Assembly (NCBI GenBank): GCA_020152595.1
Contig: JAIGNY010000711.1
Span: forward strand, 1,047,001 to 1,111,000
Source: Chiridota heheva
Taxonomy: Eukaryota > Echinodermata > Holothuroidea > Apodida > Chiridotidae
Length of the DNA: 64,000 bases
Direction of reading: 5' to 3'
Part shown: piece by piece, positions 1 through 11,740 of the stretch
Layout: each line of letters starts with the position of its first letter
How positions within the stretch are numbered: the first letter of the stretch is position 1
Notes under the pieces: model-generated
What the model was told of the DNA's origin: nothing
Seen by the model: only the letters and a program-made list of their open reading frames with translations
Database searches by the model: none
Translations under genes and position numbers: made by a program

Positions 1-296
1 AGAGAACCCAGTCACATGACCTAATTAACAGGTTTCTGCGGACTGACTGTGTAGGATAATTTGTCATACACATTAATATATAATCTTCTCAAAGTCTTAT
101 TAGTTGGTATAGTAATCCCTCACTTATCTGATATACCAAACTACTCGGTTATCCAAACCATCTATTGGCCGAAGCCCTATTTCAGGCCTAAATGAAAGTA
201 TAAGGTGCTTGTAACTCTGGTTTGTGATAGATTAAGTTAAATTGCACTTTTGAAAAGAAATGATCTTAGTCTGGGATAGTCTTACATACTTTATCA
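1..296. other. Non-coding flank, nothing recognised
   Basis: AT-rich sequence with no convincing exon, repeat unit or RNA gene. It is either intron upstream of exon A or flank. Confidence 0.5.
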
Positions 297-1245
297 GGCC
301 ATTTGTCCCACCAGTCACTTCATTTGGCCCACCAGTCACTTCATTTGGCACACCAGTCACTTCCTTTGGCCCACCGGTCACTTCATTTGGTCAACCAGTT
401 ATTTCATTTGGCACACCAGTCACTTCATTTGGCCCACCGGTCACTTCATTTTGCCCACCGGTCACTTCATTTTGCCCACCAGTCACTTCATTTGGCCCAC
501 CGGTAAATTTCATTGACACACTAGTCACTTTATTTGGCCCACCATTCACTACATTTAGCCCACCGGTCACTTTATTTGGCCCACTGGTCACTTCATTTGG
601 CACGCCAGTCACGTCATTTGGCCTGCCAGTCACTTTATTTGGCACACCAGTCACTTCATTTTGCCCACCAGTCACTTCATTTGGCCCACCGGTAAATTTC
701 ATTGACACACTAGTCACTTTATTTGGCCCACCATTCACTTCATTTGGCCCACCATTCACTACATTTGACCCACCAATCACTTCATTTGGCCCACCAGTCA
801 CTTCATTTGGCCCACCAGTCACTTCATTTGGCACACCAGTGTCTTCATTTGGCACACCAGTGTCTTCATTTGACCCACCAGTCACTTTATTTGGCACACC
901 AGTCTCTTCATTTGGCCCACTAGTCACTTCAATTAGCCCACCAATCACTTCATTTGGCCCACCAGTCACTTTATTTGGCCCACCGGTCACTTCATTTGGC
1001 ACACCAGTCACTTCATTTGTCCCATTAGACACTTCATTTGGCACACCGGTTACTTCATTTGGCACACCGGTCACTTCATTTGGCCCACCGATCACTTCAT
1101 TTGCCCCACCGGTTACTTTAATTGGCCCACCAGTCACTTCATTTGGCCCACCGGTCACTTCATTTGGTCCACCGGTCACTTCATTTGGCCCACCGGTCAC
1201 TTCATTTGACCCACAAGTCACTTCATTTGGCCCACCACTTGTACT
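297..1245. repeat. 21-bp minisatellite (PPVTSFG-type), about 45 units
   Basis: Tandem 21-bp units of the form 'ccaccggtcacttcattt' plus ggc, with point variants (aca for ccc, agt for ggt). Because 21 is divisible by 3, stops are excluded periodically and both strands appear open for about 300 codons (PPVTSFG on +, GGPNEVT on -). A variant block with 'aaatttcattgacacac' occurs at about 505 and 690, showing an internal higher-order duplication. I treat it as a minisatellite, not a protein gene. Confidence 0.93.
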
Positions 1246-1444
1246 ACAATAAGCCAGTTCATGGTAATGATAATATGTATTGCGCAATGAAGGTCAAGAG
1301 GTCAATTGAGAATGTCTCGCCATAAGCATCACTGACATGCATTGAATAACACCCTTACTACCCAATTTTTTCATTTAATATTTGAGTGGATTAGGTGCCC
1401 TTACATGTATGTATTTGTGCTTTCGAAATGGATGTTCCTTTCAT

Positions 1445-1700
1445 TAGGGACATCGTGTGGGATGCCATGTGGGACAACTGGGTTGGATGCCATGTGGGAC
1501 AAGGTTGGGATGCCATGTGGGACATAGATATGGATGCCATATGGAGCATCTAGGAGAACCAGATGCCATGTTAGAGATAGGAAAGAGTGAAATTTGGGAC
1601 ATAGGGAGGGATGACATGTGGGACATATGGAGGAACGCTTTGTGCGACATAAGGAGGGATGACATGTGGGAAATAGGTGGATGCCACATGTATATAACAA
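1445..1700 (-). repeat. Minisatellite 'gggatgccatgtgggaca', minus-orientation block
   Basis: Degenerate 15-30-bp units containing gatgccatgtgggac. It is the reverse complement of the larger array at 1800-3145, from which it is separated by about 100 bp of non-repeat sequence. Confidence 0.85.
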
Positions 1701-1799
1701 TATTAAATTAAACTAGAACGATAAATACCGTCATGGTTCACATACTGATTCAAATTGACACACATATCACAAGTCCAATTATAAAAACATCCCACTATC

Positions 1800-3145
1800 C
1801 ATCCCACCCTTGTCCCATCTGACATCCCACCCTATATCCCACATATCATCCCCCCTGTCCCACATAGAATCCTTCCCTCTGTCCCACATGACATCCCTCA
1901 CCATGTCTCACCCTCCAATATTCCACATGGCATCCATCTCTATGTGCCACATGGCTTCTTATCCTAAAGATGTACCAAATGGCATCCCACTCAGATGTCC
2001 CATATGCCATCACACCCTATGCACCACATGGTATCCGTCCCTGTGCCCCACATGGTATCCATCCCTACATTCCACATGACATCCATTTCTGTCCCACATG
2101 GCCTCCCTACCCATGTGCCACATGTCATTCCTACCCATGTGCCACATGTCATTCCTCCCTATGCTCTACATGGAATTTCTCCCTCTTTCCCACATGGCAT
2201 CTCTCTCCATGTTCCAAATGACATCCATCTCAATATCCCACATGGCATCTCATCCTAAAGATGTACCAAATGGCATCCCATGCACTCATATGTTCCATAT
2301 GCCATATCACCCTGTTTACCACATGGCATCCTTCCCTGTGCCCTACATGGTATCCATCCCTGTATCCCACATGACATCCATTTCTGTCCCACATGGCCTC
2401 CCTACCCATGTGCCACATGTCATTCCTCCCTATGCCCTACATGGAATTTCTCCCTCTGTCCCACATGGCATCCCCTTCATGTTCCACCCTCCAATGCTCC
2501 AAATGACATCCATCTCAATGTCCCACATGGCATCTCATCCTAAAGATGTACCAAATGGCATCCCATGCACTCATATGTTCCATATGCCATATCACCCTAT
2601 TTACCACACGGCATCCTTCCCTGTGCCCTACATGGTATCCATCCCTGTATCCCACATGACATCCATCTCTGTCCCACATGGCATCCCTACCCATGTGCCA
2701 CATGTCATTCCTCCCTATGCCCTACATGGAATCCCTCCTTCTATCCCAGTGGCATCCCTCTCCGTGTCCCACCCTCCTATGTTCCAAATGACATCTATCT
2801 CTATTTTCCACCTCTCATCCTAAAGATGTACCAAATGGCATCCCATGCACTCATATGTACCATATGCCAGCCCACCCTATGTACCACATGGCATCCTTCC
2901 CTATGTCCACATGGCATCTATCGATGAAATCCATCTCTATGTCCCACATGGCATCTCTACCCATGTGTCACATGTCATTCCTCTATATGCCCACATGGAA
3001 TCCTTCCTCTGTCCCATATAACATACCTCTCCATGTCCCACATTCCTATGTTCCACATGGCATCCATCCCTATGTCCTGCATGGCATCCATCCCTATGTT
3101 CTGCATGGCATCCATCTCTATGTCCCACATGGCATGTCACAAAGC
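1800..3145 (+). repeat. Minisatellite 'cccacatggcatcc' with about 285-bp higher-order units
   Basis: Degenerate repeats of cccacatggcatccatc. The marker 'aaagatgtaccaaatggca' recurs near 1965, 2255, 2540 and 2824, giving a higher-order period of about 280-300 bp. Open frames of up to 241 codons are by-products of the periodicity. Confidence 0.88.
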
Positions 3146-3655
3146 CATCCTGTGGTAGAATTAACACCGAGAAAGCTTTGGTTTACATATAATTGGACCA
3201 TACCGCGCTGATTGTTATTATCACTTGACCTGACCCCACAATCAGTTTCGGGCATGCACGTTCCTTTTTCTGAACTGGCTTATTGTGGTGTATATCTCAC
3301 AGGAGGGCCTGACAAGCAAAATGAAAAGTGAAAAAGGTTCATTAGCAGTTTTAGTAGATTTGGTTGGGAGATGGGGACAATTTACTTCAAGGGTTACTTT
3401 TATCCATATGTCCCCCTTCCCCCCCTTCACCAATTCTGCAATTCTGTGTGGCACCTCTTCTGCCTTAAAAATTCACTGTCTACCGATACTATATTTGTCA
3501 TCAATTAGCCCAAAGTTCCTTAAAGAAAGCCCTGGAGAATGAATTAGTTCATGAACAAGTTTGTGCATGTTTGATAAAGATAATGTTTATTTTCTGTCGG
3601 GATGAATTATCAAAGCTATTGAAATGTAGTTCCATTATTTTCTCACATTCTTTAG
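3146..3655. other. Intron sequence upstream of exon A
   Basis: Unique-looking AT-rich sequence. No missing IPO13 N-terminal exon was recognised here. Confidence 0.5.
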
Positions 3656-3781
3656 GCTGTACATGAATTGTATTATGATGTGAATCCTATCGTAAAAGAT
3701 GCGGCTCAACGATGGTTATTTATGGCTCAAAGATCTCCACAAGCATGGTATTTTTCCTGGGGCCTCCTTTCACCTAACAAG
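3656..3781 (+). CDS. IPO13: IPO13 exon A (first recognised exon)
   Basis: 42 codons, beginning AVHELYYDVN and ending GLLSPNK, bounded by acceptor tttag and donor gtatgt; phase 0 at both ends. It encodes the first HEAT helices (importin-beta N-terminal domain), which bind RanGTP in this family. The SPQAWYFSW motif is strongly typical of importin-13. Confidence 0.95.
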
Positions 3782-4029
3782 GTATGTTTTTTATCATAAG
3801 CAATTAAGGCAGATTTCCACCTTTCTTTTTTGTTTATTTATTCATTTTTTAATATCAATGACTTTCGTCATGTAAGTTTGTGTATTAAACAGAAATGACT
3901 TAAGACACTAAGAGGAAAAAGGATTTCTAGAATCTTTTAAATTCTTATGAAAATCATTCAAAACGCAGAAAGCCCTGGATTGAACTTTGTGGTCTTTCTT
4001 CTGATCCAATTTTGCTGAACAATTTGTTA

Positions 4030-5285
4030 CTGGTGATGTGTTACTAGTGATGTGGTACTAGTGATGTGTTACTAGTGATGTGGTACTTGTGATGTGTTCT
4101 AGTAGTGTTTTCTAGTGTTGTGTTATTAGTGATGTGTTACTAGTGATGTGTTACTAGAGAGGTGTTATTAGTGATACACTACTAGTGATGCATTACTAGT
4201 AAAGCATTACAAATGATGCATTACAAGTGATGTGTTACTAGTGATGTGTTACTAGTGATGTGTTACTAGTAATGTGTTACTAGTGATGTGTTACTAGTGA
4301 CGTGTTACTAGTGATGTGTTACTAGTGATGTGTTACTAGTGATGTGTTACCAGTGATGTGTTACCAGTGATGTGTTACTAGTGATGTGTTACTATTAATG
4401 TGTTACTATTGATGTATTACTATTGACGTGTTACTATTGACATGTTACTATTGACGTGTTACTAGTGTTGTGTTACTAGTGTTGTGTTACTAGTGTTATG
4501 TTACTAGTGATATGTTACTATTGATGTGTAACTATTGATGTGTAACTATTGATGTGTTACTATTGACATGTTACTCTTGATGTGTTACTATTGATGTATT
4601 ACTAGTATTGTGTTACTAGTGTTGTGTTACTAGTGATGTGTTACTATTGATGTGTAACTAGCGATGTGTTACTAGTGATGTGTTAGTAGTGATGTGCTAC
4701 TAGTGATGTGTTACTAGTGATGTGCTACTAGTGATGTGCTACTAGTGATGTGCTACTAGTAATGTACTACTAGTGATGAGTCACTAGTAATACTAGTGAT
4801 GTGTTACTATTGATGTGGTACTAGCGATGTGTTACTAGTAATGTGTAACTAGTGATGTGCTACTAGTGATGTGTTACTAATGATATGTTGCTAGTGATGT
4901 GTTACTAGTGATGTGTTACTAGTGATGTGTTACTAGTGATGTGTTACTATTGACGTGTTACTAGTGTTGTGTTACTAGTGTTGTGTTACTAGTGTTGTGT
5001 TACTAGTGATATGTTACTAGTGCTGTGTTACTAGTGATGTGTTACTAGTGATATGCTACTAGTGATGTGTTACTAGTGATGTGTCACTAGTGATGTGTCA
5101 CTAGTGATTTGTTACTAGTGATGTGTTACTAGTGATGTGTTACTAGTGATTTGTTACTAGTGATGTGTTATTAGTGATGTGCTACTAGTGATGTGCTACT
5201 AGTGATGTGCTACTAGTAATGTGCTACTAGTGATGTGTTACTAGTGATGTGTTACTATTGGTCACTAAGTAATGGTTACTAGTGA
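4030..5285. repeat. 14-bp minisatellite actagtgatgtgtt, about 85-90 units
   Basis: Near-uniform 14-bp unit carrying the palindrome ACTAGT, with local sub-families (gttgtgttactagt, gacgtgttactatt, gatgtgctactagt) that occur in runs. It fills most of the intron between exons A and B. Confidence 0.95.
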
Positions 5286-5517
5286 ATGGAGGGAATTATT
5301 TCCAAAATATGTCAAGTGAATATTGTAATTAAATAAAAGACCTTTTTTTGTTTTTAATTAAATGAATTTTTTTTTTTAAAAGAACTTAAAAGTTAAAAAA
5401 AAGCAGTTCTACTTGGTTGCCTAAATGCCTAAAGTGAAATTATTTCCAAAATAAGTAAAATGAATTTTGATTGAACATACTGGTGATATTTATGGTTTTT
5501 CTGCATGTTACCTACAG

Positions 5518-5576
5518 CCAACTGAGGTCCAGTACTTTGGAGCCAGTGCGTTGTACACAAAGATATCGCGGTTCTG
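5518..5576 (+). CDS. IPO13: IPO13 exon B
   Basis: Starts PTEVQYFGASAL after acceptor cctacag and ends KISRF plus two bases of a Trp codon before donor gtaaga. It matches the 'PEIQYFGASALHIKISRYW' region of vertebrate importin-13. A LINE fragment begins within about 65 bp of its donor. Confidence 0.95.
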
Positions 5577-5634
5577 GTAAGAATATGTTTCTTATCTATG
5601 TAAAGTACAGCTTTTTCTTGTCGTTCCTTTCCAG

Positions 5635-6345
5635 CAGTATAATTTACATGTTGGCATCCCTGGCAATGACAGGGCTGATGCAGCCGCTAAGCTTGCCCTC
5701 AACCTCCCCCTACCCCATTTCCCAAAACCCTTTCTGACATCAGACTGCTTATCGATTCCCTTGTTCGTGACCACAGGCAAACCTCATGGGACTTCCAAAT
5801 TGATAACAAACTTCATGTCATCCAGCCCACCATTCTGGTCAAACCCACCATTAACAACCTCTCGTGTCGACAACGTTCATATTACCCGTCTTAGAATGGG
5901 TCACACCCACCTCACTCACTCCCACCTCCTTATTGACTCCTCCCAACGCCTCTGCAACAATTGCCATTGCACCCTCACAGTCCATCACGTTCTCCTTGCT
6001 TGCCCCCTGTACAACCTTACTAGAGCTTTCCTCGCTCCCCACAACTTGATTGCCGTCTTTTTCCAGAAAAACCCTCCAAATCAAATTATCTCCTTCCTTC
6101 ATCATGCTTCCCGGCCTCTACAACCATGTTTAGTCCTCCTCTCCCACCCCCTCTCTCTCTACTTTTTTTTTTTCACCCATGCACCTTCTCTCTCGATCCC
6201 AGCTTTCTTACTTTTAGTTCTTGTATTTCTCTCAATCTCCCCCTGTTTTCTTTCCTTCCTATCTCCAGAATGATCTAACCTCTTAAGCACAATTTGAACC
6301 TTGTTGTCGTGGTGCCGTTAAGCCCTCATCAAACAAACAAATAAA
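5635..6345 (+). mobile_element. I-like LINE 3' fragment
   Basis: Contains the C-terminal RNase H signature GNDRADAAAKLAL followed by the post-RNase H region (MGHTHLTHSHLL, a CNNCHCTLTVHHVLLACPLY cysteine-histidine block) and the family's 3' tail ending tcatcaaacaaacaaa. Same family as 20385-23117, 35213-37612 and 38705-39868. Frames are broken. It is sense to IPO13 and starts just after the exon B donor. Confidence 0.85.
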
Positions 6346-6584
6346 CATTTGACTCTGTTGCAGTGCCGTTAAACATCAACAAACAACAAACTTGAATTTG
6401 ACAAATTTTAAATGCTGTAAAATTTATGATTCCAAACAATTAATCATTTGTAGATTTAAAAATGAAAAGAAACTCAAATTTATTATATCTTTAAGTGTAA
6501 AAAGTTGCGGTTTTAATCATTCTTGAGAATTAAATTTTCTATATGCGTACAGGTGGTGTACTCAGATGATGATTATTTGCATAT

Positions 6585-7118
6585 TTAAAGGATTAGTTCG
6601 GTGGTCAAGAAAGTTTATCTCAAAAGAAAAAAAATGGTGAAAAAAACATTCAAAAATCCTATTATGTTAAGGCGATTTTTAAGTTAAGTTTGGTATCTTT
6701 TTTGTAGAAACAATTGAAATCGAGACTAGTTGTGATGTCACAGCCTCTTATTCCTAAAAGTCTTTAGGTATTCTATCATATTTTTTCCTGGGATTTTGTG
6801 GCTTAAAATCCATTAGATATATCAGGAAAGTTGTAAAACAGAAGCTAGTAAGGGTGATTTTAATTAACCACCCGAAGAAAGTTTAAAGAAAAATAATTCA
6901 AATAGTAAAAAATTAAATTATATTTTTAAAACACATTAGTAATTGTTAAGAATGTGATGATGAGGGTGCCAACCATCTATAGTGGACTTTTGTATCTTTA
7001 AACTTAAATATCTCCTTAACGGAATAAGAGATTGAAGTAGTTTTATTACAATTTTGTTTCTTTTAAATTCCTCTTTTATATAAGATGAAGTTGCTTGACC
7101 ACGGAACTTATCCGTAAA
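6585..7118. mobile_element. MITE with about 130-bp terminal inverted repeats (TTAA type)
   Basis: Begins ttaaaggattagttcggtgg and ends near ggaacttatccgtaa. The inner parts (aatggtgaa...ttaaggcg on the left, tctccttaacggaataag...caattttg on the right) are mutually reverse-complementary. Copies occur at 10545-11042 and 55731-56268. No transposase. Confidence 0.75.
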
Positions 7119-7900
7119 AGGTATATGGACATTTGGAGTTGAATAGCCCATCAGAAATAATGGGAAGAACAGATTTGGAATATTGGAAATAGATCCTTTG
7201 GTTTTCAATTTGTGGCTCATTAAAGATAGCTTCACGAATTTTCAATTAATGCTCTATTTGTGATGTATAGTGGGCAGACAGCTCAAAATCTTTATGTCTT
7301 CAAATATTTCTCCTCAAACCCAACCATTGAAAATGATGAGAGAAAAAATATATTGTTGCTAGAATTTTTTAATTTATTTTTCACTTTATAGCATTGAAGA
7401 GAGTGCAGTAACCCAGTGGTTAGGGCGTCAGTCTCGTACTCAAAAGTACCGGGATTGAATCTCAACCAGGGTGCTATGCCATGTCCTTGAGGAAGATACT
7501 TGATCCCAGTTGTTCCAGTTCACTCAGCTGTGAAATATGTACCACTGATCTGTCTGGGGAATTATTCTGCGATGGACTGGTGTCCTATCCAAGTCCTCTC
7601 ATCCACTTAGCACTGTGGAAGCCAAGTATAAGCACTGGCTCTACAAGCCCTCGAGGCTTGATGGGGGATTTAATATCCTAGCAATATGTTGAACAATTTA
7701 GAAATTAAGGATTTACTTAATATGAAATTACTGGGGTCGCTTGATCATACATTACAAGTTTGCCTAAAGTTATTAAAAAGCTGTAACTGATTTTGGTGAT
7801 TTGTTTACTATTTCGTTTTTAACATAATTTATAGCAAGTTAGCCAATGTTGCCTCTACACATCCATAGACCTTTATTGAACATGTATACTGTAGATATAC
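7119..7900. repeat. Dispersed intronic repeat, second copy at about 59090-59640
   Basis: Segments such as 'cattgaaaatgatg' (7323-7343) and gcctctacacatccata (7850-7868) recur in the same order near 59360 and 59605. Here the repeat is interrupted by the SINE at 7399-7682. Confidence 0.65.
7399..7682 (+). mobile_element. tRNA-derived SINE
   Basis: The 5' head resembles a Pol III tRNA promoter: A-box-like taacccagtggttagg (about 7408) and B-box-like gggattgaatctc (7451-7463). The body is shared with 59763-60025, including 'gatggactggtgtcc' and gctctacaagccctcgagg. It is not a functional tRNA because no cloverleaf 3' half is present. Confidence 0.8.
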
Positions 7901-8629
7901 TGTAGCACATTATTTGGAGAAAATCAGATGTATAAAGCCAAAGTTAAAATTGAAGTGAAAGTCAAAGTATGAAGATCATGGTTATGAGGAGCTATCTTCT
8001 GCTTTGACTATTCAAAACACTTTATCTCAAGATGCATCTACACCTATATCTTTTTCAAACAATGTTGCATATTGTATTTGTAAGTGATTATAAACAATGA
8101 TAGCTTATAATGAAACACCTGTGAAGCATTGATAGATGAGGGTTGTGCATATAAATACATCTGTGATATAGTATTTATGATACTAGGTACAAGTGAAATT
8201 GAAAGTTTGTTATGGGAATGTACATGTATTGTAGTTAGTTTAGGTGAATTGTTTTGTTGTAAAGATATGTCTATCTGGCAGAAATGCTGAATGAACTTTA
8301 TGTACAAGCTATTAATCAATGTTGATAAGGTGGATGCTAGATAGGGTGGTCATGAAACGTATATTGTACATGGCTTTCTATTGAACATTTCAATGTGTAC
8401 AGGGTTGATCTTAGATTATGTAAATGTGTTATTCCAATGGCAAATTTTAAACTGGCATATATTACGTATACAGGGGCCATTTGGGATTTATGCCAAAATT
8501 CTTTTTCCCTTTTTCTCTGGGACCTGGAAGAAAAACATTGTGGCAAAATCAATTATGTTACAATTAGAGTTGTAACTCAAACTTTATATTTACTAGCCTA
8601 TAGGTAATAAAACAAAATTAACTGAATTT

Positions 8630-9050
8630 TTAGCACTCTGTAGAGTGCATACCTCCGACCCTGTTCATTCCCCATCCCTAATATAATCTACCTCATAAAT
8701 CCTAGGCCCACCAAGTTATATCCCCAAGCAAACTCTTTCTCACTGTTGATCTGAATTGCCATTTGCATTCTAAGCACTTGAGGATCTATCCTTTGATCAA
8801 TGCAGATCATTGATTTCATTGTTTTCAGTTTTATTAAGGCTAAGCATTCATTGTTTGAGTTCTTTTCAGCCAAGATTCACATTCCATCATTTTCCTTTCA
8901 TGCAAGAAGCCAATTGTTTTGATTCTCTTTGATACCAGAAACCACTTGATCTGATTTTCAGAAAATTGATTGTTTTGATTTCTTTTTAGGCATGAATTCA
9001 TTGTTAAGCACATTCCATTGGAAAATTTCAAGTATAAGTCTTAACAGATC
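8630..9050 (-). repeat. Dispersed repeat, inverted copy of 26300-26695
   Basis: Reads agcactctgtagagtgcatacctc at its left end, the reverse complement of gaggtatgcattctacagagtgct near 26660-26685. Similarity continues across the block, for example 'cattccatcattttcctttc' here and its complement near 26400. Family unknown; no protein. Confidence 0.75.
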
Positions 9051-9179
9051 TCACCCTAATACATCCCCGCTTCTCAATTTCTGCCCCTCCCTCTTCCAAT
9101 ATGTCCCAAAGTTTAATCACTTCTTCCTTAAGTGATAACAAAACCACACACCAAATTTAATCAGCATCCAATCATCAAT

Positions 9180-9181
9180 TC

Positions 9182-9236
<55 letters not shown>

Positions 9237-9640
9237 ATTTATATAGAGCAAAAATCTGCTAAGCATTATAATGCACTATACAATAAGATAGAACTTAAAC
9301 AAAGGAAATTCAAACAAAGTATGTTTTTAACTTGAACAAACTTAGATTGTTAACTAAATGAATAGAGGCAGGCAGTTTATTTCAAGAGCTGGACCTGCAT
9401 AATAAAAGCCATGGTCACCTAATGTTTTACACTATGTTCTGGGGACAAAAAGAATGGGAGAATCATTTGAGCGTAATGAATACCTATTGCTGTGAACAGG
9501 GAAAATGTGATTGGATAGATAACACAGAGTGACTTTATGTTGAGACTTAAAAACAAAAACAAGTAGATTAAATTGATTATGAAATTCAATTTTGAGCCAG
9601 TGAAGGGAACTTAGGAGGGTTTTTGAGAGGATATCATAGC
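9180..9640 (-). mobile_element. (AAT)n tract and probable CR1-like LINE 3' tail
   Basis: A run of about 18 aat triplets is followed by tacatttatatagagc, resembling the 3' end of the minus-strand CR1-like LINE at 40167-41374 (aataatacatttttatatagcgc in pieces). The following 350 bp look like eroded LINE sequence ending near 9640, with no intact frame. Confidence 0.55.
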
Positions 9641-9798
9641 AATATCAATATCTTGAAATACGTTGATGACGAACAGACAAACGCAGTCAAAAACATAACC
9701 TCCATTCATCTTCGTTGGCATAGATAAAACTTGTAGCAGTCAATATTCCTGTAAATCATAAGGTTCTAACAGTAGACCTGATTTCTAATTTATTTCAG

Positions 9799-9907
9799 GG
9801 GTGAACTTCGACCTGACCAGTATGAATCTTTGCGAACTCAGCTTTTTCAACAAATCTTTGTATTCTCAGGTGGTGCAAAAATAGTCTTAACAAGGTTATG
9901 TGTAGCT
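9799..9907 (+). CDS. IPO13: IPO13 exon C
   Basis: Acceptor tatttcag; the first base completes the Trp codon from exon B, then 36 codons run from GELRPDQYESL to KIVLTRLCVA before donor gtaagt. The DQYESL and IVLTRLCVA stretches are nearly identical to vertebrate importin-13. This lies in the Xpo1-like HEAT segment. Confidence 0.95.
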
Positions 9908-10405
9908 GTAAGTTTCTTCTTCTTTTTTTGTGAAATTATCATACATTATATGAAATATCATCATTTATTCCATTTTAATCTGCAATATTCACCTGTGCGC
10001 ATACATACAATACTGAATGCAAGAATATATACATCCCAGTGGGACCCTTAGATATTAAGTTCATAGTTTTTGAAGAAAAATTATTTGATATATATAGGGG
10101 TGATGAAATTGGAAGTTCTAGTACATTTTATCCTCCTCTTGGCTTTAACTCATTCTAGTAAATCTTGAAGGTCAATAAATCATAGGGTGTTTAGCAGGGT
10201 AGGGGAGGGGGGGTTGGTTGGTGAGCAGACAGCAACCTGATTTTTGGGCAGTGTATTAGATCATCCTAATGATCATATTTCCATTGCTTTTCACGTTCTG
10301 TCCCGTTCTTCAGTGCCTGTTTTGGCCATAACTTTTTCAGTGATGGGTGGGGGATATTTTCCCCTTGTTTCCTATATGCTTTTAATTTTCCATTTTTCTA
10401 TTTAG

Positions 10406-10504
10406 CTTTCATCCTTTTGTTTAAATACAATGCCAGAGGTGTGGCCAGATGCTGTTTCAGGTGTTATTGATACTTTTCAAGATGCCAGTCTATCTAACAT
10501 TGAT
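10406..10504 (+). CDS. IPO13: IPO13 exon D
   Basis: 33 codons, LSSFCLNTMPEVWPDAV to SLSNID, between acceptor ctatttag and donor gtaagt; phase 0. Conserved MPxxWPxAV core. It follows exon C with an intron of only about 500 bp. Confidence 0.95.
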
Positions 10505-10544
10505 GTAAGTATATTATGTTGAGTGTAGTGCAAGTGTATACAAC

Positions 10545-11042
10545 TTTGGTGAAGAAAACATTCAAAAACCTTATTCCGTTATGGAGATATTCAAGTCTTA
10601 AGTTTGGTATCATTTGTGTAGAAATGTCTGAAATCAGACTAGGTGTGATGTCATAGCCTCAGATTCCTTAAAGTCTTTATTATTTTGTGATTTTGTTAGG
10701 CCCCTAAAAACCATTGCACATGTCAGGACAGGGTATGTTAATAACTTGCCTCCTGAAGAAAGCTCGAGGAAAAACCATTCAAATAGTTTAAAAAAAAGTT
10801 GAATTAATTTCTTCAAATACATTAACAATTGTTAAGAAGTGATGATGATGATGAGAGCACCTACCTTCCATAGTAGACTTACACACCAGTCACTTATACA
10901 CAGATAAGACAGAGCTTCAAACTTGAATATCTCCTTAACGGAATAAGATATCGAAGTAGTTTCTGCACCATTCTCTTTCTTTTAAAATCCTTTTTTATAC
11001 TGTATAAGACAAACTTACATGACCACTGATCTAATCCTTTAA
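10545..11042. mobile_element. TTAA-type MITE, left end truncated
   Basis: Same family as 6585-7118 and 55731-56268. The right half contains aacttgaatatctccttaac and ends ctaatcctttaa at 11042. The extreme left inverted repeat is missing. Confidence 0.72.
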
Positions 11043-11071
11043 TGCATTTTGTTTTCTTTCTTATTTTGCAG

Positions 11072-11125
11072 GCAATTAAAAAATGTATGGCTTTATTAGA
11101 ATTCTTAACTGTACTTCCCGAGGAG
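11072..11125 (+). CDS. IPO13: IPO13 exon E (short)
   Basis: 18 codons, AIKKCMALLEFLTVLPEE, between acceptor ttttgcag and donor gtaagc. LLEFLTVLPEE is a hallmark of importin-13. A TTAA-type MITE ends only about 30 bp upstream of this exon, so the branch point probably lies in or next to element sequence. Confidence 0.95.
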
Positions 11126-11489
11126 GTAAGCAACACTACGCACCTTTCAATTTCATCAAAAGAGTATTCTTATGAATTTTCTATTCACATATATACTAAT
11201 AAAGAAACCAAAATGGTGTACAACCATGTGGATCGTATTCCATTTTGAGTTATTACATTTCAAAGATTTCACCAGTGTGTTAAAAGTGACCTTGCACTGT
11301 ACAGTGTGATGTCATAATTTTTTTTAATGTATTTCTTTGAAAATTAGTAGCCTCTTTCTGAATTGTTTGAAACCTGTTTTTGTTTGGTTATTGAGATCAG
11401 GTATAACATGCACTCTACAAGAACATGCTTTGCTCATCTGATCATGTACATTATATTCTACATGAAAGAATTTATTTTTTAGAGTAATA

Positions 11490-11740
11490 CATAAAAAATT
11501 CTAACATTCTAAACATTCTAAAATAAAACATTTACATTTTTAAAGCAAAAAAATGTTTAGTTTTGATTTTTTGTAAATTTTATATTTTATAGAAATGCAT
11601 AAGATATTCTAACATTCTAATCATTCTAAATAAAACATTCTACATAAAAGATTTTTTTATATAGAAATACATAAAATATTCTTACATTCTTAAAACATTC
11701 TACTTTAAAAAAAAAAGTCCTTTTATAGAAATACATAAAA
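11490..11740. repeat. AT-rich degenerate tandem repeat (acattctaa / agaaatacataaaat)
   Basis: Repeated pieces acattctaa, aaataaaacatt and tagaaatacataaaatatt at irregular spacing. Confidence 0.6.

Noticed and set aside
260..1252. 330-codon frame, proline/threonine/serine/phenylalanine heptads
   Set aside because: Explained by a 21-bp tandem repeat; the opposite strand is equally open and no initiation or splice context is convincing.
1290..1325. Missing IPO13 first exon (frame reading RSIENVS)
   Set aside because: Resemblance to the expected 'FTVENVE' is too short, there is no upstream start, and no donor in the right phase was seen.
1810..3211. Series of His/Met/Pro-rich frames of up to 241 codons
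   Set aside because: By-products of the cccacatggcatcc minisatellite; open in several frames at once.
4030..5285. CRISPR-like array
   Set aside because: Units are head-to-tail with no spacers in a eukaryotic intron; it is a minisatellite.
7405..7475. tRNA gene
   Set aside because: Only Pol III A/B-box-like sequences are present, no cloverleaf; the same head recurs in a SINE copy at 59763.
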